NCBI GenBank assembly: GCA_035547915.1
Contig: DASZTS010000011.1
Coordinates: 105,626 to 169,625 of the forward strand
From: DASSFG01 sp035547915
GTDB lineage: Bacteria > Planctomycetota > Planctomycetia > Pirellulales > JAICIG01
DNA length: 64,000 nt
Reading direction: 5' to 3'
Translations under genes and position numbers: made by a program
In this document: positions 8,219 through 16,031 of the stretch, in pieces
Layout: the number at the start of each line of letters is the position of its first letter
How positions within the stretch are numbered: position 1 is the stretch's first letter
The notes under the pieces: model-generated
The model's database searches: none
Seen by the model: only the letters and a program-made list of their open reading frames with translations
What the model was told of the DNA's origin: nothing

Positions 8219-8632
8219 TCAGCGTGTTCCGCTCTGACCGCTTGTCACCGCCCCCAAACCGCTTAACGAAACGACCTCCCTTTCGAGTTCCTCGATGCGC
8301 GCCCAAGCGGCGATCAAGGCCTCTTCGGCATCACCTGGCACGCCGTTGGGAGTCGTCAACAGGTCGCACCGCGCTTGAGCAAGTTGTTTGTACAGCTCCG
8401 CCAGCTCCAAGTTGCGGGCCAATTCCTCTTCCATCCGGTTGAGCTCTCGCGATCGATAGTCGAGCACACGAGCCTGATCGTCCAACTCACAGCGCAACGA
8501 TTCGAGCTCGCTCCATTGCTGGTCGAGGAAGCCTCCCGTCGCGGTGAGACTTGCGCGCAGCTCCTCCAGGGACTGAGCGACTCCTTCCCAGCCCGGCGGC
8601 TGGGGCGGCGATACGGGCGTTTCGGCGTGCAC
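8219..8632 (-). CDS. Coiled-coil protein, first gene of the GTPase/GAP1 operon
   Basis: A 137-residue protein with no known domain. Residues about 15-80 and 105-125 have heptad-like Leu/Ala spacing with many Glu, Arg and Gln residues (ELESLRCELDDQARVL, LNRMEEELARNLELAELYKQ, ARIEELEREVV), indicating a long parallel or antiparallel coiled coil. The C-terminus is a short Gly/Ser tail. It ends 11 bp before the SUMF1-fold gene and heads the operon. A structural or oligomerising role for the GTPase module is inference from position. Confidence 0.65.
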   Translation of the reverse strand: MHAETPVSPPQPPGWEGVAQSLEELRASLTATGGFLDQQWSELESLRCELDDQARVLDYRSRELNRMEEELARNLELAELYKQLAQARCDLLTTPNGVPGDAEEALIAAWARIEELEREVVSLSGLGAVTSGQSGTR

Positions 8633-8857
8633 GTCTCTTTACGATGCTGGTCCGGTTGGTCCGTACGCTGAACCGAACGGTCGTTGCGGACGGCAGAGAT
8701 GGGATCATTTGCCATAACAACTCTAGGTCAGGTCGGCCGCTCGTGCAAAAACGGGAGATGAAATGCGTTCCGCCTACTTGCAATGCGCGGAACAACTGGC
8801 CAAAGTATGAGCAGACGCACCTTATGAATTACCGCTACTATCGGGAGAACCCTTCCC

Positions 8858-9334
8858 ATGCGACGATGCATCGGCTCGCTTGCACTGTTGGTCACGCTGG
8901 CGCTGGCCGGAACCGTCGATGAGGCCCAAGCCGCCGGACGCTTGGCCGCTGCGCGCGCCGCTCGCACGGCTGCTGCCGAACCGGCGGTCACCACCGCGTC
9001 GTTGCGGACATCCCAGCCGGCCGCGCCGGCGGCCGTTGCCCCGGCTGCGTGCTGCTGTCCACAACCTTGTCTTATCTACCGCCAGCGAGGGCACCGGGGC
9101 GGCTGCGGTTGCGCTCCGCCGGTCGAAGTCGTGCTCACCGCGACCAACCCCTGCACTTGTTGCCCCGTGGCAATTCCGGTGTGCATACCGGCCTGTTGCC
9201 TGGGAGACCCAAGCGTTTGTTGTCATCGTGGATTTCTGGGTGCCAACGTCGTCGATTTCGATTGGGCCTGCGGCTATCGAGTGACTGTACGCTTCAAGCA
9301 CAACGGCGACGTGGTGGTGGTGTCGCGAGGATAA
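8858..9334 (+). CDS. Secreted cysteine-rich protein of unknown function
   Basis: The 158-residue protein begins with a Sec signal peptide (MRRCIGSLALLVTLALAGT, cleavage probably after AQA). An Ala-rich linker follows, then a cysteine-rich core: CCCPQPC, CGC, CTCC, PVCIPACC and VCC all fall within about 80 residues. It ends with a regular beta-like segment (YRVTVRFKHNGDVVVVSRG). GGGAG just before ATG 8858 supports this start. The clustered CxC/CC pattern could bind metal or form disulfides outside the cytoplasm. I do not recognise the family. It is divergent from the GAP1/GTPase operon with about 225 bp between start codons. Confidence 0.65.
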   Translation: MRRCIGSLALLVTLALAGTVDEAQAAGRLAAARAARTAAAEPAVTTASLRTSQPAAPAAVAPAACCCPQPCLIYRQRGHRGGCGCAPPVEVVLTATNPCTCCPVAIPVCIPACCLGDPSVCCHRGFLGANVVDFDWACGYRVTVRFKHNGDVVVVSRG

Positions 9335-9466
9335 TTATCGCGTGGGTGGCCAGACGCGATGAGCGCGCAGCGAAGCGCGAATTAAGAAACGGGCCGATGC
9401 TCAGTGGACTGCGGGGCGCGGCCCGACGGTGCCCGCGTCACGGCTGGCAGGCCTGTGCGTGACGAG

Positions 9467-9808
9467 ATGAAGCGCAAGAAGCGGTCGAAATCACGCGTCG
9501 AGCCAGATGCACGGGGCGTCGAAGTCTTGACCGTCGGCTGGATGCTTACGGTCGTCACGACGCTGGCTTGCGAAATCGGTTTCGCGGCGGCGCGCTTGAT
9601 GTCCGACGCCAGCGACAGCTCTCTGATGTTGCTCTCGCAGTTGTTGCTTTTCGCGGCGTTCGTGATCGGCATCCTGGCGCTTTTTATGACGCCGATCGTT
9701 GTGCGCAGCCGTCGTCTGCCGCCACCTCCGGGAGTGACGGTGTTTGCGATCACGGTGGCCGCGGCCCCGTTGGTGTTGGCTGCCATGGAGATGATGCAAA
9801 AGCGATGA
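9467..9808 (+). CDS. Small membrane protein upstream of lutB-like gene
   Basis: About 113 residues. A basic N-terminus (MKRKKRSKSR) leads into three hydrophobic segments, at about residues 23-42, 50-72 and 85-105, with PIVVRSRRLPPPP between the last two. I placed the start at ATG 9467 because the protein then begins with a typical positive-inside tail; an open frame extends back to 9404. The stop codon overlaps the start of the downstream LutB-like gene (ATGA at 9805-9808), so translation is probably coupled. I do not recognise the family. Confidence 0.6.
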   Translation: MKRKKRSKSRVEPDARGVEVLTVGWMLTVVTTLACEIGFAAARLMSDASDSSLMLLSQLLLFAAFVIGILALFMTPIVVRSRRLPPPPGVTVFAITVAAAPLVLAAMEMMQKR

Positions 9809-11292
9809 GTGGCGACTACGCACAGCACGAGCATCATGAGTTTCTGGCCGCCAGTGCCGCTGCCTTGGCCGACAGCGACCTGCAAGGCGCCCTGTCGCAA
9901 TTGGGTGATACCCTGGGGGCGCGCAACCGGGCCGCTTTCGCGGCTCTGTCGGAATCGACTCGCCTGCGGGACCGCGCGCGAGGCATCAAGGATGCCGCGC
10001 TCGCCAACCTGGCCGAACACCTGGAAACACTCGAAGCGAGCGTCGTTCGCAACGGCGGTACGGTTCACTACGCCGACGATGGCGCGGAAGCGTGCCGAAT
10101 CGTACTCGGCATCCTGGCACGCGGTAATGCGCGTCGTGTCGTCAAGTCGAAGTCGATGACGACCGAGGAGATCCATCTCAACGCAACGCTTGCCGAGAAT
10201 GGCATCTCCGTGGTCGAGACCGACTTCGGCGAATATATCATCCAGGTCGCGGGGCATCGTCCGTCGCACCTCGTCGCGCCGGCGATCCATCTGCGTACGC
10301 CGCAAGTGGCCGATCTGCTCAGCCGCGATGCCGGCCAACCGCTACCGGCCGACGCCGAGCAATTGGCGGCCTACGCTCGGCGGCGACTGCGGGCGGAGTT
10401 TGCCCAGGCAGACGCTGGGATTACTGGTGGCAACTTCGCCATCGCCGAGACGGGGACCATCGTGCTTGTTTCGAACGAGGGCAACGCGCGCTTGACGACG
10501 GCGCTCCCCCGCATCCACATCGCGCTGGTGGGCATCGAGAAGGTCATCCCGCGGTTGGCGGACTTACCCGTGTTTCTCAAGGTGCTGGCTCGCGCTGCCA
10601 CCGGTCAGAAACTGTCGATCTACACGTCGTTGATTACCGGCGCGCGCCGACCAGGCGAACTCGACGGACCCGAGGAATTCCACCTCGTTTTGCTCGACAA
10701 CGGCCGGTCGCGGATTCTCGCCGGGCCCTTGCGCGAAAGCCTGTTCTGCATTCGCTGCGGGGCATGCCTGAACGCGTGCCCGATCTTCCGTACCGTGGGC
10801 GGCCATGCCTATGGGGGGATCTACGCGGGTCCGATCGGTGCGGTGCTCACTCCGCTCTACGACGGTCTCTCCGCCAACCACCATCTGCCGCACGCTTCCA
10901 GCCTGTGCGGAGCTTGCCAGGCGGCCTGCCCGGTAAAGATCGCCATCCCGGAGATGCTGATCCAATTGCGCGAAAAACTGCACACCGAGCCGGGTGAACT
11001 CGGCCGGGGCGAAGGTCTGGCTTATCGCTGCTGGTCGCAAGCGATGCGCAGCCCGCGGCTCTACAGGCTGGCTACCTGGGCGGCGACGCGTTTGCTACAT
11101 CGATTCGCGAGGCCTTCGGCAAGCGATCCCGCATTCGGTTCCCCGTCGAGAGTGTCCGCGGGCCGCGCCGCGGCGCGTTGGTTCGCACGCTTGCCTGGCC
11201 CCTTGTCCGGGTGGACGAGGAGCCGCGACTTCCCGGCCCCAGCCGGTGAGCGATTTCGCGATTGGTGGCGATCCGGGGCCGATCGCGACTAA
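9805..11292 (+). CDS. lutB: LutB-family iron-sulfur oxidation protein
   Basis: At 495 residues this matches LutB/YkgF, a cytoplasmic subunit of the LutABC system that oxidises L-lactate to pyruvate. The N-terminal two thirds carry the DUF162-like LUD domain, with KSKSMTTEEIHLN, ETDFGEYIIQ, GGNFAIAETGTIVLVSNEGN and HIALVGIEKVIP all recognisable. The C-terminal third has two [4Fe-4S] ferredoxin motifs, CIRCGACLNACPIF and CGACQAACPVKI. The ATG overlaps the previous stop by four bases. LutA (CCG domain) and LutC are not adjacent, although the family normally works as a complex. The C-terminal 60 residues are Arg-rich and variable. Confidence 0.85.
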   Translation: MSGDYAQHEHHEFLAASAAALADSDLQGALSQLGDTLGARNRAAFAALSESTRLRDRARGIKDAALANLAEHLETLEASVVRNGGTVHYADDGAEACRIVLGILARGNARRVVKSKSMTTEEIHLNATLAENGISVVETDFGEYIIQVAGHRPSHLVAPAIHLRTPQVADLLSRDAGQPLPADAEQLAAYARRRLRAEFAQADAGITGGNFAIAETGTIVLVSNEGNARLTTALPRIHIALVGIEKVIPRLADLPVFLKVLARAATGQKLSIYTSLITGARRPGELDGPEEFHLVLLDNGRSRILAGPLRESLFCIRCGACLNACPIFRTVGGHAYGGIYAGPIGAVLTPLYDGLSANHHLPHASSLCGACQAACPVKIAIPEMLIQLREKLHTEPGELGRGEGLAYRCWSQAMRSPRLYRLATWAATRLLHRFARPSASDPAFGSPSRVSAGRAAARWFARLPGPLSGWTRSRDFPAPAGERFRDWWRSGADRD

Positions 11293-11704
11293 GCGATTCT
11301 TCATAAAAAAACAGAAAACAATCGACAATCGTCCTAGACGACCGGTCGTTGGCCGCTTTCGCGGCCAGCGCAGCGTCGTCGCCCTTCCACCGCGGTACGC
11401 CGATTGCTTTCGGCTGTGGGTGGCATATGTCTGCGGGCCTCTGTTACGGATGGAACCGGCCCCCCGGCAGTTTGGGATGAAGCCGGATTTTCGGGAAAAG
11501 TCGGACATTCGCGAGGGCGTACCGCCCGGCCAAAGGGCACGGAGGTCCGCAAAGCGTAAAGCGTGTCTGGCCAGATTTCAATCTCCGGCCGGCTGTGGCT
11601 GGACAGCTTCTGTTCAGCGAGCGTTTTGTTCATGTGAATAAAAACGCGTTGTCCATTTTTTTTCGAAAGCCGCTTAGGTCTGAGACGCAAGCAAGGGGAT
11701 GTAG
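11293..11704. other. Intergenic region with a GC hairpin
   Basis: 412 bp without a supported gene. It holds a perfect 7-bp inverted repeat, TGGCCGC at 11350-11356 and GCGGCCA at 11361-11367 around a TTTC loop. No T-tract follows, so it is at best a weak terminator for the LutB-like gene. The last 70 bp before 11705 are AT-richer (GTGAATAAAAACG, then a run of eight T) and probably contain the promoter of the next gene. Confidence 0.4.
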
Positions 11705-12901
11705 ATGAAGCTGAATAAGTCGACGGCGGTCATGGATTACAAACTTGTAACGGCATTCGAGTCGCTGCGCAAGCAATTGAAGGAACCGAAGTTTGCAGAC
11801 CGGCTCGATAAGCCGCTCGCGTACTGGGCCATCGCCACCGACCGTCGCTTGCCGCTGGCATTCATGGGCGTGTCGCTCAGGGAGTTGCTCGACACCCCGT
11901 TCGACGAGCTGTTTGCCACCGCTGGCATCGGTCAAAAGAAAATTCGTACCTTCCTGATGTTGCTCAATCGGGCGGCCAAGCCGAAGCCGATCGGGGCGCT
12001 AACAAGCGCGAGCGACACGATCAAGGACGAGGCCGCTGACTCGGCGAAGGACCAGCCCGGAGTCATTGCCCCGAACTTGGTGAGCGAGGCCCTGTGGGTG
12101 CAATGGCGGGCTAGCATTCGCAAGCACGGTTTCGAGCACGAGCCGCTGGGCCGGTTCGCCGGCAGCCTCGTGGACATGCCACACGTCATCTGGTATCGCA
12201 CGTTGGGCGAATACACCGATCTGACGTTGGTCGACATTCGTTCGCTTCGCACGCATGGCGAGAAGCGCGTCAATTCGATCTTGGAAGTCTTCGGCAACCT
12301 GCACCAGCTCCTCGTACACCTCGATTCCGAGAGCCCGCTCGCCGTCCGCATCACACCGCGATTCCTCGTTCCGATCGAGAACTGGGTCGTGCGCTGGCTG
12401 AGCAGTGTGGGGCTGCCAACCAAGCAAGAAATCCGCGAGTCGCTCGTCATGCCCCTGTTGAAGCAGGTACGCGTCGACGCGGGCCCGGAGATTCACCGGC
12501 TGGCGGAAGCTCGGCTCGAAGCACAGGCCAGCAACGTCCGGAAGGCGGCCGATCGCCTGGGGCTGACGCGGGCCAGAATCTATCAGTTGCTCAGCGAAGT
12601 TTCGGAAGTCGTCAACTTGCGGTGGCCGACGGGGGCCGCCTTGGTTGGACTTTTGCGGACGAAGATGGAAGCGGCCGGTGCCGACCAGGAACTCCTCGGC
12701 TGGTTTGATCACGCCTACGAGCTGTTATTCGTACGCAGCAATGGTGGTGGTCGCGGCGACACGCCGGGCGAAGATGCACCCCCGGCGCCGGTGGCGCATG
12801 CCAATGGGACGGCCAACGGCAACGGCTCGCACGATCACCACGGCAGGCGCAACGGGCACCGGACGGGTCCTAAGGCGTCTTCTCGACGGAAGAAAGATTG
12901 A
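11705..12901 (+). CDS. Putative planctomycete DNA-binding protein (helix-hairpin-helix-like and sigma-region-4-like motifs)
   Basis: 398 residues with no family I can name. Two segments resemble the helix-hairpin-helix unit of the RNA polymerase alpha C-terminal domain: FATAGIGQKKIRTFLMLL near residue 80, and a region around DIRSLRTHGEKRVNSILEVF near residue 185. Near residue 285, RKAADRLGLTRARIYQLLSE has the hydrophobic spacing of a sigma-70 region 4 helix-turn-helix. The C-terminus after about residue 350 is a low-complexity Gly/Asn/His/Arg tail ending in SSRRKKD, typical of nucleic-acid binding. No signal peptide or membrane segment. The 3' end overlaps the convergent glycosyltransferase gene by 32 bp. 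A transcription role is inference from motifs. Confidence 0.6.
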   Translation: MKLNKSTAVMDYKLVTAFESLRKQLKEPKFADRLDKPLAYWAIATDRRLPLAFMGVSLRELLDTPFDELFATAGIGQKKIRTFLMLLNRAAKPKPIGALTSASDTIKDEAADSAKDQPGVIAPNLVSEALWVQWRASIRKHGFEHEPLGRFAGSLVDMPHVIWYRTLGEYTDLTLVDIRSLRTHGEKRVNSILEVFGNLHQLLVHLDSESPLAVRITPRFLVPIENWVVRWLSSVGLPTKQEIRESLVMPLLKQVRVDAGPEIHRLAEARLEAQASNVRKAADRLGLTRARIYQLLSEVSEVVNLRWPTGAALVGLLRTKMEAAGADQELLGWFDHAYELLFVRSNGGGRGDTPGEDAPPAPVAHANGTANGNGSHDHHGRRNGHRTGPKASSRRKKD

Positions 12902-13943
12902 CGGACTTGCGGCCCGCCCCCACGCCTCGCTCCGATGCACGTAACTCGCGCGGAACGTGCGGTGCGTGCGGGGCATCGACGCGACGCTCAATGTCGCTAG
13001 CCGTATGCACCCGCGGGGCATTGGCAGAGACGGGGGTATGGTTGGGAGCGTGCGTCGCGTCCGTGTGAAAGATCGTGCTGCGACGCGCGCCGCGGCGGTC
13101 GCACGCACCTAGCACGCGTCCAAGGGCGCGGGCCAGGCCGCTCGGACGCCCAAAATAGCGCAACGTCTCGGTGGCGACGAGCCACGCATGGGCGGACAAG
13201 TCGCGCATCAGGCCACGGCGCCCAGCGTATCGCCAGAAGAGTCGTTCACCCTGCCAACCCTGCGTCCACGAGCGACACGGACGTAGCGCCGACGATTCGA
13301 GGGCGATCTGGCATGCGGTTTCCAACACGGTGTGCCCACCTGCGGCCAGCAATTGCAAGTTCAGATCCACGGCGGCCAGTTCCGGAGGAAGAGTGCCGTC
13401 GAGCCCCGCCACGGAAGCCAGCGTCGCACGGCGATAAAAGCCGGCGACGAGTTCCGGACCGATCCAGTTTGGTCCGGCACTAATGGTGGTGTCGGCTCGC
13501 AATCCCCTCCCGAAAGAACGTGCGCCACCTCCGCGTGACCAGGTGCAGCCCGCCGTCAGGATTTGATTCGGATTTTGCACGTCGAGTACCAGCGGTGCGA
13601 CCGCCGCCACCCGCGGATTGCCGAAGTGCCGCAACGGCGCCTCAGTCCAACCATCCGCGACGGTGGCACCGCAGGACAGCACGTGCAACATTTCGGAATG
13701 CGCCGCCGCCAAGCCCGCGTTGACCAACTCGACGAGTCCCGCGCGCCGGCGTCCCACAGAGGCCTTCACCGGGACTTCGACAAAACGAACCTCCCCCTCC
13801 AGATCATAAGGATCATCGTAGGTCTGGTTCAGAACGACGACGACCTCGCTCCGGGGAGGGCGGTTTTGCAACACGGAGACGAGCGTTGTTTCCAGACTTT
13901 CCCAGTCACCCAACGCGGGGATGATGATCGAAAGGCGCGGCAC
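12870..13943 (-). CDS. Family 2 glycosyltransferase
   Basis: A 357-residue protein starting at GTG 13943 with RLSIIIPALGDWESLETTLVSVL, the canonical GT2 beta-1/alpha-1. The usual DxD metal region is weak: the equivalent stretch is MLHVLSCGATVADGW, where the family normally has an Asp-rich LxxDaDd. The acceptor-side ED/Q region is LAAVDLNLQLLAAGG. This may be a sugar-nucleotide enzyme with an altered metal site, or an inactive relative. The last 100 residues are Arg/His/Ala-rich and variable. No membrane segment. The downstream end overlaps the convergent DNA-binding-protein gene. Confidence 0.75.
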   Translation of the reverse strand: MPRLSIIIPALGDWESLETTLVSVLQNRPPRSEVVVVLNQTYDDPYDLEGEVRFVEVPVKASVGRRRAGLVELVNAGLAAAHSEMLHVLSCGATVADGWTEAPLRHFGNPRVAAVAPLVLDVQNPNQILTAGCTWSRGGGARSFGRGLRADTTISAGPNWIGPELVAGFYRRATLASVAGLDGTLPPELAAVDLNLQLLAAGGHTVLETACQIALESSALRPCRSWTQGWQGERLFWRYAGRRGLMRDLSAHAWLVATETLRYFGRPSGLARALGRVLGACDRRGARRSTIFHTDATHAPNHTPVSANAPRVHTASDIERRVDAPHAPHVPRELRASERGVGAGRKSVNLSSVEKTP

Positions 13944-13964
13944 GGATCGGCTTTACTTTCTGCG

Positions 13965-13991
13965 GTGGAGCTGGCTTGCAGCCAACTCCAC
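13965..13991. repeat. 12-bp inverted repeat upstream of the glycosyltransferase
   Basis: GTGGAGCTGGCT at 13965-13976 and AGCCAACTCCAC at 13980-13991 form a near-perfect stem with one mismatch and a 3-nt loop. It lies 22 bp before the GTG start of the glycosyltransferase on the minus strand, in its probable 5' untranslated region. There is no T-tract on either side, so it is more likely a regulatory hairpin or protein site than a terminator. The remaining 13992-14274 holds nothing I can name. Confidence 0.45.
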
Positions 13992-14274
13992 ATGCTTGTT
14001 CGGTTCCAACCAGTGAGTGGCGTTCTTCGGGTTAAGTCGGACGAAGAAGCCGCATGAGTTCAACGGAGCTGGCAAATTGCGTCGGATGGCGCATGAGCAG
14101 TTTGCCCCGTCCTATCCAGCTTCACATCGTCGCGGTTGGTTTGGGCCGCCGCGGCGAGAACACCCGCTCGGCGCCGAATTCGGGTCGATCCGCCCAAATT
14201 CGTTTGGGTGGCAGGTGACCGTCGCGGCAAACCGGGAAAAACGCGAGGCCCGGGGTCGATTTTACGGCAATCGA

Positions 14275-14850
14275 CTAGTCGCCGAACGGCCCGCGCAATG
14301 CACCTCCCATGTAGCCGCCGGTACTGGTGGCCGGGTTCAACCTGCCATCGAAGGGGCGGGGATAGAACAGACTGGGGCCCGCGCCGTTGGATTGAGGCAC
14401 GGTTGGAAGACCGTAGGTGCCTTGGCGGGGCAAAACGGGTTGTCCCGCGGCGCTCGCGCTATCCTGGAATCGGTCGGCCATGTAAGGCAGCATGGTGTGG
14501 GCATTGAATTGCGCCAGTGTGGCGTCGTACTCGGACATTCTCTTGCCGACGTACCACCGCCGATACGTTGTCGGTTCGTAGTCGCGCCATTGGCTTCCCG
14601 TCCAATAAGCCCAGCGACCGCCGTCGCGGTAGTACCACCAGTGGCCGTTATGAAACGAGTATCGCCAGCGATTTACTGGCTCAGAAGCGGGGCCTCTGAT
14701 CGACGCTCGCGAGTTGTCGCGAGCGCTCGCTCCCGCCAGCATTGCCCACGGTTGGTTTCGACCGGCGGGCGACCGCCGTTGCTCGATCCCACGGACCTTG
14801 GGCGGCAGGACCATCGAAAAGCCAATCACGGCGAAGAACGCCCATCGCAT
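14275..14850 (-). CDS. Secreted Trp/Tyr-rich protein of unknown function
   Basis: About 191 residues. GGGAGG, seven bases upstream on the minus strand, fixes the start at ATG 14850. The frame is open back to 14985, but that extension has no signal-peptide character. The chosen start gives a signal peptide (MRWAFFAVIGFSMVLPPKVRG). The mature part contains an aromatic block around residues 60-95 (WRYSFHNGHWWYYRDGGRW, then YWTGSQW), followed by a Gly/Pro-rich tail. The pattern is seen in planctomycete exported proteins of unknown role; I do not recognise a named family. Confidence 0.6.
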   Translation of the reverse strand: MRWAFFAVIGFSMVLPPKVRGIEQRRSPAGRNQPWAMLAGASARDNSRASIRGPASEPVNRWRYSFHNGHWWYYRDGGRWAYWTGSQWRDYEPTTYRRWYVGKRMSEYDATLAQFNAHTMLPYMADRFQDSASAAGQPVLPRQGTYGLPTVPQSNGAGPSLFYPRPFDGRLNPATSTGGYMGGALRGPFGD

Positions 14851-15363
14851 TGCCGCACCCCTCCCATTGCGATTGCACGCTCCGTCCGCGCGACTTGTCC
14901 CGTGCCCGTCAGAAAAGCATCGGCCAACACAATTATATACGGCGGGTGCACTGAGGGTGCCGTACGGCATCACGTCGGTTCGCATCTCCTGGGCTCCACG
15001 AGCCTCTTCGAGGTTGAACCGATCAGAAACTGCGGGCAGTTCTCGGCCAACGATGCCAGCGAGCGCATGCCGGCCGAGCGCGGCTGACTATTTGTGCATT
15101 CCCCATCTTGATACTTTCTTAATGCGCGGCGTTGCCGATTTGATCCCTCTTTGATCCACGCAAATTTAGAATTCTCGGAAGCAATGCTGACGTCATCGAG
15201 CACAGCCTCTGTCTTGATACAGTATTGATTTCTCCGCATCTGGATTTGACGCCTAATTGACGCGTGAACCCGTATCATTGCTATCGACAACAAGTGGAAG
15301 GGCGAGGCACCGGCACAAATAGGTAACGTGGTTACCGCGAGCCGCCTCGCCAAGGAGACAATC
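14851..15363. other. AT-richer regulatory region upstream of the kdp operon
   Basis: This 513-bp gap is noticeably richer in A and T after 15090 than the flanking genes. It separates the leftward secreted protein from the rightward kdp operon and should hold promoters for both. Direct repeats inside it are described separately. A TATCAT hexamer at 15273-15278 is a possible -10 element with no -35 at standard spacing, which would fit an activator-dependent promoter. No stand-alone RNA gene was recognised. Confidence 0.45.
15139..15263 (+). promoter_or_regulatory. Two pairs of 11-bp-phased direct repeats before the kdp operon
   Basis: TTTGATCC occurs at 15139-15146 and again at 15150-15157. 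TTGACGC occurs at 15246-15252 and again at 15257-15263. Both pairs are offset by exactly 11 bp, one helical turn, the arrangement favoured by OmpR/PhoB-type response regulators, the family that includes KdpE. They lie 100-225 bp before the first gene of the operon. No kdpD or kdpE gene is in the window, so a regulator encoded elsewhere is implied. Confidence 0.4.
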
Positions 15364-15636
15364 ATGTCGATCGTCAAAGGGGCCACAATTCCAGGTTACA
15401 TCGGTTCGGACCACCGCACGTTGCCTCGTACTCGCGTGTCGCACGGAGCGAGGCGCGTTACGCGGTCCGAGAATCGATCCTCCGCCATACGCGAGCGGAG
15501 ATGGGAGTGGCAGACACTCGTGAGCGAGGCTTATCCGGTCGTCGGGTTAGTGCTGATCGTCAGTTACGTGCTTTGGACCCTTGTGGCAGGGGACGTCCTC
15601 GTCGACTGGCCCGGTCCGGTGCCGGCCACGGAATAA
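15364..15636 (+). CDS. Small membrane protein at the head of the kdp operon
   Basis: A 90-residue protein. AAGGAG, six bases before ATG 15364, is a strong ribosome-binding site. The first 50 residues are basic and polar (many Arg, His, Ser), and a single hydrophobic segment (AYPVVGLVLIVSYVLWTLVAGDVLV) occupies residues 56-80. It precedes the other kdp genes in the same direction, so co-expression is likely. It has no similarity I recognise to KdpF or other potassium-transport subunits. Confidence 0.55.
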   Translation: MSIVKGATIPGYIGSDHRTLPRTRVSHGARRVTRSENRSSAIRERRWEWQTLVSEAYPVVGLVLIVSYVLWTLVAGDVLVDWPGPVPATE

Positions 15637-15785
15637 CGGTGCGCTCCCCGCCCGCAACTCAGCTATGCTCCGCCAGAGTGACTGGGTTGTCGGCCCGGCG
15701 AGTTAACCCGTTGCAGAGGGTGAGACGACTAAGTGCAATCGCCGTTGAGACGGGCGTTGCGAAATGTGGCATTCGGACAACCATT

Positions 15786-15866
15786 ATGGACATCTACTTC
15801 ATTCTTCTCAGCTTGGTTTTTTTCGCGATCACGGGTGGCATGGTCTATCTGTTCGATCATCTCTAA
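15786..15866 (+). CDS. 26-residue hydrophobic protein upstream of kdpF
   Basis: The 26-residue product, MDIYFILLSLVFFAITGGMV then YLFDHL, is almost entirely one transmembrane helix with an acidic start and end. It ends 10 bp before the kdpF start. Short single-helix ORFs of this type directly before kdpF are known to me from other bacteria, usually unannotated; that recollection needs checking. Such a helix could be a second KdpF-like stabilising subunit of the KdpFABC pump. Confidence 0.6.
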   Translation: MDIYFILLSLVFFAITGGMVYLFDHL

Positions 15867-15876
15867 GAGGTTTGCC

Positions 15877-15969
15877 ATGAGTTGGATTTACACGATGGCC
15901 GCGCTCGTAACAGCGGGCCTGTTTGTTTACTTGACGGTGGCCCTGCTCTGGCCCGAAAAGTTTTCGTAG
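15877..15969 (+). CDS. kdpF: Potassium-transporting ATPase subunit F
   Basis: The 30-residue product has the KdpF signature: a single helix ending in YLTVALLWPEKFS, close to the usual YLLxALLxPExF. KdpF stabilises the KdpFABC complex in the inner membrane by packing at the KdpA/lipid interface. GAGG lies nine bases before the ATG. It is followed after 62 bp by kdpA and preceded by another one-helix ORF. Confidence 0.9.
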   Translation: MSWIYTMAALVTAGLFVYLTVALLWPEKFS

Positions 15970-16031
15970 GTCTCGCGGAACGGTGGCCGGGCTGCGATGG
16001 TGCTCGGATGTGGGGCGATTGGAGGATTGCA

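Noticed and set aside
14851..14985. Longer start for the Trp/Tyr-rich secreted protein
   Set aside because: It would place the signal peptide internally, and the GGGAGG before ATG 14850 is the better match.
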